Positions 35,863 to 48,288 of a stretch of 64,000 nucleotides of DNA are shown piece after piece. Each line of letters opens with the position of its first letter. Within the stretch, counting starts at the first letter, position 1. The stretch lies in assembly GCA_000181795.3 (NCBI GenBank), contig CM012953.1:15448664-15512663 (forward strand), given 5' to 3'. The notes beneath the pieces were generated by a model. That model worked only from the letters and a program-made list of their open reading frames with translations. It searched no databases and was not told the DNA's origin. Both the position numbers and the translations under genes were made by a program. This stretch comes from Trichinella spiralis. Lineage: Eukaryota > Nematoda > Enoplea > Trichinellida > Trichinellidae.

Positions 35863-36561
35863 ATGATGATGACGTTATTTCAACGACTGTTCCTCCCCAA
35901 GAGACAGTTCAGGTGAGAAATTTGTTTCAATCGGAATATAATTCAACTTTTCTGAATACATTTTGTTCGATTTTGTCTTTTTTCATTGAACAAACGTGAT
36001 TTCAAATTTGTAATTTCCATTTCTGGAAGAGTTGCATAATTTACCGTTTGACAATGAAAATAGTAATTGAGCGAATGTTGTACGAGAACATTTTTCGTTT
36101 GAAAACCACCATACATTCATTTGGTTCGGATGAAGTTTCCAATGTAGGAGGTGGATTTTTTCAGCACAACCTCACTGCTAAATTGGATCCATCTGAAAAC
36201 AAGATTTCGCGTGGTCGACAACAGCGACTTGGGCAAGCAGGCGATGCTCGGCGGCAAGCCACCCTATTGCATTAGAGTATACCGGCAGGGTCGGTTGGGC
36301 AAGAAGGCCAATCGCGGTCAGCTTGGTGACAAAATTTTGGTCGCCATCAAAGGAGAACTCCGCCGCGCTTACATAGTCGGTTGGAAGGCCCACCATTCGC
36401 AAATTAGACACGGCGTTCCTCGTTCCGACTCGAACAATATCGTTTTGTTGGATGCGAATGAAAATCCATTGGGCAACAAAGTTCTGGTTCCTGTACCAGC
36501 GTGGCTTCAATCAAAGCCTGATTTAGCGAAAATTGTCCAGTCTGCATCGAAAGTTGTCTGA
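35863..36561 (+). CDS. MRPL14: Mitochondrial large ribosomal subunit protein uL14m
   Basis: A 148-residue protein (human 145) in two exons, 35863-35912 and 36165-36561. Exon 1 encodes a basic amphipathic presequence, MMMTLFQRLFLPKRQFR, consistent with matrix import. Exon 2 carries the uL14 fold: RFRVVDNSDLGKQAM, CIRVYRQGRLGKK, VGDKILVAIKGE-like GDKILVAIKGE, RRAYIVGWKA, and DSNNIVLLDANENPLGNKVLVPVP. The length and lack of a bacterial-type N terminus argue for the mitochondrial rather than the cytosolic L23/uL14 protein. Three consecutive ATG codons open the frame; the first is taken as start. AATAAA lies at 36596. Confidence 0.93.
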
Positions 36562-36601
36562 AAATTACTCATTTTTTGATTCTCAAGTTACTTTGAATAA
36601 A

Positions 36602-39397
36602 ACAAAAATTGTAATGCTTTGGTGTGTCTATATTATTTCGATAGCGGTGAGTTTTGTAGTGAACAAGTTGATCAGAAACTTTTCAACAATGGAAATATTA
36701 CATTTCAAATTGTTTCACCAATTTAGAATTGCAACAACTTTTGTAGGGAAAATTACCTTCATTCACTAATTTATCAAATACTACTGTAGCAACAATTAAA
36801 ATGTACAAATTTATCAGTTAGTATATTTTTCAATGAAGTATTTTTGGTTGAAATAGAAAAGTTGAAAAAATAGGAATATTTTTAGAAATTTTTTTTTATT
36901 TTACAGTGAGTGATTTTTATTCTTTTATTATTTTTTTGGGAAATATACTGTATTTTTCAATTATTTTACGGGTTTTTTGTTTTATTGATTTTAATCTAGA
37001 TTTTAAGTATCAGTATAATGTTGAAAATATTAAGCTTATAGAATAGAGGAGATTTGTTTTTACAGCTGCTCTGATTTTGCAAATTGTCTACTTATCCGAA
37101 AACCAAACGCAGTATAATAACATTTGCCTTTTTTTGAATCTATATTAACAGTTGGCCTGTCATATGAAGCATCACAGCTTGGTTGGGTTTTTCATAAAAT
37201 TGTGCTATAGCAGTTGTGTTGGAAATATCCGTGCAGCTGCCGTTGATTTTGCTTTCTTTTTTTCCCCCACTCATCCCACTGAGAAATAGCATGGGTTATT
37301 TATTGCAAGTTTGAAACCCTACCCGTAAGGTCGTTTGGCTGTTTTTTTCGCAAACCAATATTTATTATCCATTTTTTCAGCAATTAAATTTTAATAATTA
37401 TTTTCAGAAGAAAACTATTTACAGACATCCTTCACGTTTTATTGAAAATTTCAATTTTTTTTAAATTTGGTATGTTTTTTTTGCTTTTTTTGGATTTTGA
37501 TAATAATTCAAAATGTAGAATAGGAACTTTTACATGTTGTTGACATGTTTGCACAAAGTTCATTGTATTCTTCTAGGAATGTGTAACAGCTTTAATAAGT
37601 AAATTTTGTGATTCAAGTTTTCGTGGCAAGTTTGACTGGATGAAATTGTCCCAAAATTGGAAAATACTTTTCAAATAGCATTTTATTCTTAACTTCTTTC
37701 AAGAGGATGCAATTTTTATTTGGTAGAATTTATAATAATTATATTGCCATTCAACTTTGGCACATTAATTTTTTGATTTTCAAATAAAACTTGCCACTTG
37801 AAAATGTCGATAATTAAATTAAATCTGAACAATTTGTTGTTACGTTTCATTTGGACAATTTTACTTTGTAATTGTTTAATTTTTGAATATTTTCAAAGAA
37901 AGTAAATATAGTTTCAAGAAAAAACAAGTATAACTAACGTTGAATGAGAAATTTTCAGCAAAATTTAAATTTCACACAAAATATGCTTATTCAAATTAAC
38001 ATTTGGTCGACGTGGGCTTTTGTTGTTTGTTCTCCAATGTTGCGTGAAAATTGTTCAGAACTGGTTCTCGAGTATGCTTCTGTGAATCACTCCTACTCAC
38101 TCACTGACTCATTCACACGTTCAGTCGGCTGGTTGCTAGCTGATTTTTTTAATTTTAAACTGCGTTGCTTTGAAGCATGTCTGATTGTTTTAAACAATTA
38201 TTATTATTCAAATTGTTTCACTCATTTATGAATAGCATCACAATGTTGAACACTTTGAAATTTCATATCTGGTAAGAAAGATCACGTTTGCATTTCACGT
38301 ACTTTGTCATTACTGTAAATAATTTTTTTTATTTTTGAATTTTTGATATCTGTTACGCGCATGTATCAAACAAAGCAAAAATATTATGCCAAATTTGCTA
38401 CACGTAAAGAGAGAGCAATGACTAAGCATCGTTTGTGCAACTTGTTACATTCCCACTGCATGGTAATCTACGATTGTTTTGCATATTTCAATTTTATCAC
38501 GTTCTGTATAAAATTTATTTTGTTGTCATTTTTGTTGCATTGTTGGTTTGGAATTTTTTACTAAAAAGTTACATTTGCATGAAATGGCAAATTCATTTGG
38601 AAAAGGTTATCAATTACAAGTTTTATCTGGAACATTTTTTTTCATTAATAGCAGTTACTTTTTTGTCATTTTTATTTCACTTTATTTTGAAAATGTAAAC
38701 GTATATAGAAAAAAGTTTCTCTTAAATTTTGTTTCTTTTTTCTGCAAAAATTCTTTTCTCACCATTATTTTAACACAACTTCATTTTCAAAAGCTTTTCG
38801 AATACATCTGCATCGATACGAGTATGGTTGCAATGTAGTCCCTGATGGCAGATTTATGATAATTATACAAATTTTCATGCATCCTTATTTTTATTGAATG
38901 TGTTTGATCGAAACTTTTTTTCTTTGCAACTTTTCAATCTGTTTCTTCAGCAGATCAACTAATAAGATAATTCTCCTCATATGTTTGTATTTTTTCAAAA
39001 TTAATCATCAAAAAATAGTTTTTTTGTAAACTGTTTAAGTAATAACTTCGATAAAAATGTTGTCATTTGCGTTATTTATTGAAAATTCAGAGAAAAATGT
39101 TATCAATTTGGTAAAAGCAGAAGAAATCAAATGTGTATGCGTGAATTTGCATGTTGTTTGGGAAACTTTCTTGTTTTGAGAAACTTATTAAACATTGATT
39201 TGATTGATCGTTTATTTATTTCTTTTTTTTAAGGTAATTCAACTTCAGTTTTTACGTCCGCAGTCGATCGCTCCTGCCTTTTGATACTGTAATATTTGTA
39301 CTGACGCTCAGGCTTATTGTGCGTTGCAGCGGCAGGTTCACTGACCTGTTCTGACGAAAACTGTTCAAATTCATTACAATGGATTTTTGAATTCAAA
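36602..39397. other. AT-rich intergenic region, no gene recognised
   Basis: Between MRPL14 and the CD36-family gene there are T-rich runs and several frames of 70-96 codons at 37944-38838 with Phe/Ile/Lys-dominated translations and no motif. The block at 38030-38130 is slightly less AT-rich. The CD36-family promoter should be near the right end. Confidence 0.55.
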
Positions 39398-42300
39398 ATG
39401 GACCTACACCAAAAATATTTGCTCGCCGTAGCCTGCTTGGGAACAATATTTCTTATTGTTGGCATCAGTGTGGTCATTGTCACACCAAGCTATGTTCACA
39501 ATGCAGTTTTGGATGTAAGATGTTAAAAATGAAAAACAGGATATTCAAATTGCTTTTCATTGTTTTTCTCTTACACACGTACACGTACAGGCAGTGCTGT
39601 TGGAAAACGGAAGCGATACGGCAAAGCTTTGGGAAAATCCGCCTTATGATATGAGCCTGCAATTTTGGTTTTTCAACCTCACCAATGCTGACGAAGTGGC
39701 CTTGGCTTATGCAAAGCCGATGCTTTCCGAGGTCGGCCCGTACGGCTTTGAGTTAGTATTCTTAAAAGATCTATATTTTTATATATGCCTGAAGAATTTC
39801 AATTTATTTTAATTTCAGTGAACATCAGAAAAAAATGGCTGTTGAATATCATGATAATGGTACGATCAGTTATAAGAATTTCAAATGGTTCACTTTTAAT
39901 TCAACAAAATCGTGCTCATCTTGCAATCCGAATGATTTGATCACCGTACCAAATGTTCCATTTTGGGTAAGTTTGTCTTTCTTTGATTAGCATTTTATTT
40001 TTTTGCTCATAGTGGACTTGTTGCACATTATTGTATTTTATATGTACAGATTTGATGGAATAATTTTCTTACTATTCATATTTTTAATGTCTAATAACAG
40101 AAAGCCTTAGGATAGATGTTCGTTTTGTATAAATTTTACAAATTGACCCTGAAGCGTGTGATTCACAGTTACTTCTTTTTCTGATGACCTCTAAGGAAGT
40201 AAAAATGTCAACTTTTTTCAAAGAATGCGTTTAATTATGCTATGCGATTGTAATTTATTTTTATTTCAATTATGAAAATTCATTCGTCTTTTCTTATAAC
40301 ATACCAAGTGTCATTATTGAATGCAATTCCCTACATGGAATGGCTAATTTTAAAATTGAAAAACTGAAAACCAGACATTATTTGTACTCATTTTATACAA
40401 ACAATATTTAAAAAAAATATATCCATTAAAAATGTATATATTGCGTTAAATTTCACTTTTTTCTGTGTATATGTTTTTTTCATTATCGTACAAATTATTT
40501 TACTTTTTTCTGAAAGGTTTTATCATGATATGATGATAAGTCGAATTGTCATTTAGGTAAAGTGTACTTTTTTTTGTTAGGTTTATCAAAGTGTATTGTA
40601 ATTATTGCGACATATTAGACAATGGAACATGTTTTGTTTAATAATTTTTTCAAATTAACATTTAATCAAATTACCCTTTCATGTAGTATATAGTATTTGA
40701 CTTGTATATTTTTTATTAAACTTTTTGATTCAATTTGTATATAATCAGTTTCTTCAAAATCGTAACCTGCATTTTATTTTACCATTACAATGAAGTTTGG
40801 ATTGGTTTTGTGGCCATGAAGCGAACAGTGGCATTGAACTGATTTTTCAATTATTTCAAATTTCCTATCTCAAAATAGCGGTTTCAAATTGAAAATCTGG
40901 AAGCTTGTTTTTTTTTGTTAAAAAAATACATTTTCGATATCAGATAGCAGAGTTGCATGAATTGCAGAATTCGAATTGTTATATAATAGATTAATAGGTC
41001 ATATTGATGATAATAGAAATTATTATTATTTTTATTTTTAGACTCTGCTTCACAAATTACGTCAGAGTGGAACTCCAGTTGGAGTGAAAAAGTTCATTTC
41101 TTTCGGCTTGATTGGCTTAGGCGAAGGGGCATTTATAACACGTTCAGTGGATGCTTTGCTTTTTACCGGCTATTTGGATATACTGTTCTCAATGGCCAAG
41201 GCGATGCACTGGCTTGCACCGGATTTCGACTTTCCCGACCGCATGGGTTTCATGTATGGAAAAAATTACAGCTACGACGGTCCATATTTGATCAATTCAG
41301 GTGTGATGAATTTGACTCAAAAAGGAACAATGGAACTGTTCCAAGGGTCCACTTTTGTAAACTATTGGAATAGTGAATGGGCGAACATGATCAATGGTTC
41401 CGGTAATCCATGCAAGCATGCATTCCATTTGTATTTGTATATTTTTATGATTCTGTTCCAGATGGTTCAGTATATCCTCCATTTATGGATCGATCGCAGA
41501 TTTTAAAATTGTTTTCACCTGATCTTTGCCGGTAATAGAAATAAATGTAAATAAAGAATGTTGCTTTATTTATTGATTTTAATTTTAAATTTTAGTTCAT
41601 TGTATGTTCGATACGATTCAGATGGTATGGTGGATAAATTAGCCACATTACAATTTGCTATACCTGAAGATGCGCTTGATGATACAACATCTGAAAATGC
41701 GGGCTTCTGCTGGCCCACTGATATTTATTATCCAAAAATACAAATTCCTGACAGTAAAAGTGGTCTGGCGTGTTTGCCTCCTGGTCTGCTCAACATATCC
41801 AAGTGCCAGAAGGGTAAGTTGTGAAAATGATTATTTTATTGCTGAAAATTACTATTGCTTCTTCAGATGCACCGATAGTTTTGTCCTTTCCGCATTTTTT
41901 GTTCACTCCAGAAGAAGTTCAACAATCCGTTTACGGAATGCATCCAGATCCTGCACAACACAAAACTATACTTGAATTTGAGCCGGTATTTAATTATTAT
42001 CGTTTTTTTTCAATCAAATTCCCATATTGTTGTTGATATCGATTCAATTGTTGAAATATCACAATTTCACAATTGTTTCAGTATAGTATAATGGAATATT
42101 GCAAAAGATATTAATTGAGAATTTAGATAACTGGTATTGGAATATCATTTCGTCGTAAATTGCAGATCAATGTAGCCGCTGTGCGTGATAACGATTTCAC
42201 GTAAATTATTAATATAAAATGAAAAGCAAACGAAATTTCTATTTGTGCTTTCAATAATTTAGATCGTTGAAAAAATTCAAATCTGCAATAATTCCCGTTT

Positions 42301-42573
42301 TTTGGCTCAACGAAAGTGCGTATTTGAATGCTGAAACTCGTGAAGCGTTGTGGCATCGATTATTTTTACCGCAGAAGCTTGCTTACGGCTCTGCTTACGC
42401 TTTAATTTCACTTGGCACGCTCATCATTGTTCTTACTGTTTCACTTTTTGCCGTCAACACGTATATGTATGTTATTTAATTTTCTTTTTTTTTCCAGCTG
42501 AATATTATTATATTACTTTTATCGTTGTTGTTATAGGAGAAGAGAATTGAGAATGGAATCTGATTCTGTGTGA
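39398..42573 (+). CDS. CD36/LIMP-2 family scavenger receptor
   Basis: A 502-residue two-pass glycoprotein of the class B scavenger receptor family (CD36, SR-BI, LIMP-2), which bind or transport lipids at the cell surface or lysosome. Exons: 39398-39514, 39591-39751, 39819-39966, 41042-41402, 41462-41531, 41596-41813, 41867-41985, 42127-42200, 42263-42466, 42537-42573. N-terminal helix at about residues 8-31, C-terminal helix near 465-490, short cytoplasmic tails. Family marks: FFNLTNADEV, EVGPYGFDEH, LFTGYLD, NSGV, RSQILKLFSPDLCR, FAIPEDAL, CLPPGLLNISKC, PHFLFTP, ITGIGISFRRKLQINV, IIPVFWLNESA. If the 42467-42536 intron is retained, the product would end four residues after the helix. No C-terminal dileucine lysosomal signal is visible, so cell-surface placement is as likely as lysosomal. 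Confidence 0.92.
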
Positions 42574-43866
42574 AAATTTTTGGTGAAATATGTGAAACGC
42601 AGTTCCTGCCGGTTAGTGTAAATCGACGAGCTACATACAATCGCGCGTGAAAGCTATATATAATATTTCCTCTTTCGGGTCAATTTTTTGGGATACTATT
42701 ATTATTTTTATTACTATTATTTTTACATTTCAATTAATATTCGTTTTTCGTTCATTTTACATCTGTTGAAACTGTATGCGCATGAAAAGTTACAGTTGAT
42801 GTATTGCCCAGAAATTGATCTCTTTTTTTTATAGAGAGGCTTTTAATTTTCCACTTGAATCCAGAATTCTTGAGTATTTTTTATCTCTGTATTTTATTGT
42901 CATCCATGCTGTTATTATCTTTTTTTTGTATTTTCATTTTTATATTTTCCCCTTATTGATGTGAACAAACGGGTAGCATTATTTGAATCTTTTCATTTTG
43001 CGCCTCTGTGCATCATCTATACTTCTTTATGTTTTACTCTTTTTGAGCAGAGTGGAACGGATTTCAAGAAGCAGTTTATTCATCTTTTTAAAGTTAGAAA
43101 GTTAATTATTTTGAATGTGAGAATTTTTGTCAAAGAAAACTTTTTAATCGTCAAAAATTATCCTCTGTGCAAATATATCGATATTATATATGTATTAATT
43201 GATTGATGGCCTACAGGCATTCATATAGTACAGTGCAGTGCACTGTCAAAGAATTCTTCTCGATCAGGAGAATTTTATTTTTATAAAAAGATTTTTCCCA
43301 AGTAAAAAAGCATTACAAGCAAAACAGACGAAGGGTATGTTTTTTTTTCAAAAAGTGATAAAATTTTAAAAATATCAGTTGATTTGATTTGAAAAACTGT
43401 CTTCTGAAAAGAGAATTATTTTGCATGAAATAAATTTATATTATTTTTAAATTCACATTATCATCAATTTATCTGATTTAATAGTTTTATTTTTTTCGGA
43501 AACTTTTTGAGTTTTCTCATTTCCAGAAATGAACAAGTAAGTTTCTTATTTTATTTTTACTTTTTACTGTATTTGTCTTCTTGCAGAGCTCGAAAAATTA
43601 AAATTTATTTAATTTAACGGCAAATGATAATACTCATTGAATTTAAAAGTTTTACATTAAAAAAATAACATTACCATCATGAATGTCAAGAATTTTTTAT
43701 TGTATAAAAATATTTAGTACAATTTTGTGGAATTCTTGTAGATATTTTTCAAATGTTTTATCTAATGACCACATTATTATTATTGTTATTATTATTATGA
43801 AAATAATTTAAGTGAAATGTCTAATTTTTGAACTTCAGAGTCTGGCACAGACAAATGATTGATCGA
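42574..43866. other. Intergenic region between convergent genes
   Basis: AT-rich with T runs; an 81-codon frame at 42961-43206 has no motif. Presumably it holds the 3' UTRs of the CD36-family and cystatin-like genes. Confidence 0.5.
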
Positions 43867-44260
43867 TCATGCACAGACGATGAAATTGTTGTATTTGGCA
43901 TGGCTGAGGTCGCCTTGGCAAACTTTTTCCTCTACTGAGCAGATAATTCCCTAAATATGAGAATATTTTTTTAAAAAAATGAATAATTTTCCAAGCGTGC
44001 AATATTTTTCTTACCTCACATTCTTTTATTTCTACAGTAAAAGTTACATCATAGACGGCATGTCTTCCCTTTATTCGAACCTTGGCATCATCCAAGCTGA
44101 CCAGAAGTGCATTAACAGCTCCACTATTCATGGTCTTTACATATTGTTGCACTAGCATTTCCACGTCATCATCTTCATGTATATTAAATACTGATTGATC
44201 TGCATACAGTGCAGAAGAGCAAAGTGAAACGGCAACGAAAATTTTTAAAATGCAATTCAT
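43867..44260 (-). CDS. Secreted single-domain cystatin-like protein
   Basis: A 109-residue protein in two exons, 44015-44260 and 43867-43950, phase 0 junction. Residues 1-19 are a signal peptide (MNCILKIFVAVSLCSSALYA), so the protein enters the secretory pathway. The mature part shows a type-2 cystatin pattern: an alpha helix (EMLVQQYVKTMNSGAVNALL), then beta strands (VRIKGRHAVYDVTFTVEIKEC) and two cysteine pairs (CEGIIC, CQG...IVCA). The inhibitory QxVxG loop is replaced by VRIKG and there is no PW second loop, so papain-type inhibition is doubtful. Trichinella is known for multi-cystatin-domain secreted proteins with similarly altered loops. A more upstream ATG at 44314 would disturb the signal peptide, so the inner start was chosen. 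Confidence 0.72.
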
Positions 44261-46832
44261 GAAGAATGGATTGACGATGAATAATTTTTGTTTTCGATGA
44301 ATAAAATCAATCAACTTATATACATGTACACATAATTGGACTGTACGTGCACGTCAAATATTAAGCGACTGATTTAATATTTTTGTACTTACTCCAGTGC
44401 AGCTGGTTTAAAATTTTGGAACTATATTCTTTTACATAATGGGCTGAAAATAAATTTACAAAACTTTGATTTTTATCTTTACGTAAATTTATTCTGCTAA
44501 AATTAGCAACTATTAACTACAACCTGCTCGTTTGATACCAATTAGCAAAATGAAAAATTTCCATTTTATATACGTAGCGTTAAATCTGCTAATTTCTTTT
44601 ACATTCCATTTGCTAGCTGTTGTGGCAAATATTCAAAAAGAATTCGTTATTGCATTATTCACATAAGCACGCACATATAGACTTACATTTATATGCAAGT
44701 GCATCTAATTTTAAATTAAAAATGCTTACTTTTAAAGAAAAATTATCCAAATTTCCATTCGAATTTTACATACTTCAAAAAGCAATTTCAAAATATACAT
44801 GAAGATTGTACATGAATATTGTATAAAATTGACCCTACTCGTAGGTAAAATTATTTTTGAAATTACATTTAATAAGACAAACGCTTTTAGCAAATTATAA
44901 TTATTTTATTTTACTGCTAAATTTGATTCAAGATAACAAAAAAAAACAATCTGTTTGCTATACAAATTACTGAATATTTTTTAATGTAATTTATATTGAA
45001 ACAATTATTTTAAAAAGTATCATTTTATTTAAAAAAATTAATCTTATTTATGTAGTACAAATAATATTGATTGCTATATTTTATATTTTGTTTTATTAAA
45101 AAAAGTTTTGAAAAAAATTCAACTATAACAGCAATGTAAATTTTTCATGTTTAAGAAACGTTTCATCTTAATTTCTATTTAATTTTTAATTTAAATCAAA
45201 AACTTTCAAAAAAATTTTGACACAAGTGACGAATAAAAATCACAAATGATCACCACGAATGTGAAAACAAATCGGCTTTAATTTCAGCAGTGGATTTTTC
45301 AAAATTCATGAGCATTTTTATTTTCGAGAAATTTCCAATTTGTGAAAATAAGCATTAAGAAAAAACAGATATTTAAGCTAAAAATATGGAACGATATTCA
45401 ACATTTGAAAACTATGCACATATCAAAAAAATACATTTTCTACTTCAACAAAAAAAATTAAAAAATGAAAATATGCAAACAAAAAAATTAATATATGAGA
45501 ATGTGTAAATACAAAAATAATAATAATATGCTTTTGATAATGTTTTTGTAAATAGAAATTATCTGCACTTTAATTGCATTATTTTCTTTTATTCATTTGC
45601 GCAACTTACAGTAATTTTCAGTTTAAACCTAATTGCAATTAATAATCAAATGAAGTCTTGACACGTGCCTCAAAAGAGCCTTGTTCGTTTACACTTTTGT
45701 TGACAAATTGATTGCACTGACAAAAACGTCTGTTTCTCATCAATTATGGCCTGCAGTATCTCAAGGTGAGTATTTGCGCAATTATTAGTAATTATAATTG
45801 TCATTATTTATCCACCTGTATTCAAGAAGCAGTATATTATTTGTCTGGATGTATGCGATTTGAAAAGATGTTTTTATTTAAATTCAATCAGAAATGCCTC
45901 TAAAATTTTGATTCAAATTTGTTTTTATAAAAGTATTTTTACCTTTTTAATTGGAAATATATATATATATATTTATTTATTTGGTATTCGTTAATTTTTT
46001 ATAAAGAAAATTATTTAATTTTTTGATCTAAAATAAATCTCATTTATTGTTATTTTTTTGTTATTGTAATAGTAATGGTGCTTTCTTGAAGTTGCAGTTG
46101 AATAAATATTACTTGCAATTTATTCGATTAATCAAAATCAATGTATTTAGTAATAAATGTATAAAATGAATCAATTAAGGCGATTTTGTAAAATAAATCA
46201 AACAAACCCTAAAAGTACACTTACATATTAATTGAAACGGTTTCATCGACGTTGAAATGGAAATGAAATTTGATTTTCAATACATTTGATAGTTTGTTGC
46301 AGGAGAAAGTTCTACGGTTCAGAGTTTTCCATTTTATTATTTGTGCTCATTGAATTTGAAATTTCAAATAACATAATAATACCAACTTATAAGATAATAT
46401 GAGATGTTATACAAGTATTTTTGTATAATTTTCAAAACAGTTTTGCACTTTTGGAGGAAAAAATAGATGAAAAATTGTAATTGTACAGTTTTTTATTTTC
46501 AAAAAATGAATTATTTTGATAATGGTATTACTGTACTCATTGCCGATTATTATAATATGTATGATAGTTTTGGTTTGTTTACGATTTACGATAAAAATTT
46601 GTTTCAAAGTTTTTCCAATTATTATTGCATGTTTTAATAATTGAAGCCTACGATAAGCAAAGGGGAATTTCAGAGAGAGTTCGATAAACAGACAAGTATA
46701 TATATATAGAGAGAGAGAGATGTCTCTATATAATATGCAAATTTATGTTGAAGGGTAATTTTATTGATTTGTTTCAATTTTGGAGTTGTATTCAGAAAAC
46801 TGGAAATGATGTTACTTTTTTCATTGTTTCAG
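44261..46832. other. AT-rich region with promoters of the cystatin-like and PIAS genes
   Basis: No full gene is visible. A candidate PIAS first exon at 45746-45765 (MACSIS, then a GTGAGT donor) and a frame at 46301 after TTGCAG (YGSEFSILL, SAP-like) cannot be joined to the next exon with a normal donor. A short GA/TA microsatellite is at 46697-46721. Confidence 0.4.
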
Positions 46833-48257
46833 AGATAGAAATAAAATACCAAAGAATAATGAACTGCACAATTTTCACTTTGTTGGCGATTTGGTTGAAC
46901 TGCAAAATCTTCGTAAGTGTTTTTAGTTATTTATTTACATTCAACACTTTTCTCCAAGGAAAATTTATACATATATAACATATTCATGTTGAGAATGGAA
47001 AAGTTGATATGAATTTATAAATGCATGTTTAGCATTAAAATTTTTAATTTCTCTTTTTTAAGCTCATTCCAATTCTTGCCCCTGCCATGCCAAGCATAAC
47101 AAATTAGCTTGTGAATGTGTGGGAGAAGTGTCATTTGCAACCAAGAAAGGGGTCCAAAAGTTGTTGGAGATATAGTAAGAATTTTTGAAATTTCATTTTT
47201 GATCTGTCACTTTTTTTATGATCAAAATTTAAAAAAAATGTATTTTCAAAACTTTTAGCGGACCTGCTGGTGCAAGCGATGCATACACACCGCGCGCGGT
47301 AGTGATGCTTCGTTTGGCCACCTTATTTTCCCCAGGTTACGCTTGGGATACTGTTCCGTTGAACATTAAAATTCTCTGCGACGGGAAGATGGTTAAGCTG
47401 CCAGTAATTATTAATTTTGATACATTCAGAAAAAACAAATTATAATTAAAAAAATTTTTTTTTTCAAAGCTGTGCGTTCGTTCTGAATTAACCGCTCTGC
47501 CTGTTGGGCGACGCAAAGAGCCTATTGATATTACCTGCTTTTTGGATTTGTCCAAGGCGGTTCACGTTTTGCAATTCAGTTGGCCAACTGTGAATGCCGA
47601 ATACAAAGTATAATATTCCTTTTTTTTTATCAAATTAATAAAAGTTTTAATCGACATTTTTTAGAATTATTATTTTACTGTTGAACTGTTGCGATATGAA
47701 AATGCCGAAAATCTGCGGAATATTATTGTCACTCAACATCGATTTTTCCCAAATGATACGCTTAAATTGAGTGAGTATTTCAAATTGATGTTATATATAT
47801 ATGTATTTTTAATTTTTACATGAAAATTGTGTTCATTTCAAATATTTATTTATTGCAATTGTTTGTGTTATTATTTATTTTTCAGTGTTCAAGAACTGTG
47901 TTGACGGTGATATTTTGCCTACATCAATTCAAATTTCTCTTTTATGTCCAGTAAGTTTTTTATATGAAATATTACATTGTTTTTTTTTTGATTTGTTCAA
48001 TTTTTTATTATTAAATACTTTATTAGGGAAGCTATTTTGATGAGTTATAATTTGTAATTTTTATCTTTTTCTTTTTAAATGATTTTAGTTATCCAGGAAG
48101 CGTTTGATTTATCCTTGTCGTTCAATGAAATGTACTCATCCACAGTGTTTCGATGTAGACAACTTTTTACAACTCTCCAAAGGCAAAGTGTATTTAAGAT
48201 GCCCCATATGTCGCCGAGTGGTGCATCGAAAATTTTTATGCATTGATCTGTATGAGA

Positions 48258-48288
<31 letters not shown>

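Noticed and set aside
43230-43246. 17-base inverted repeat ACAGTGCA-G-TGCACTGT
   Set aside because: Short isolated palindrome with no second copy or partner element; chance is sufficient.
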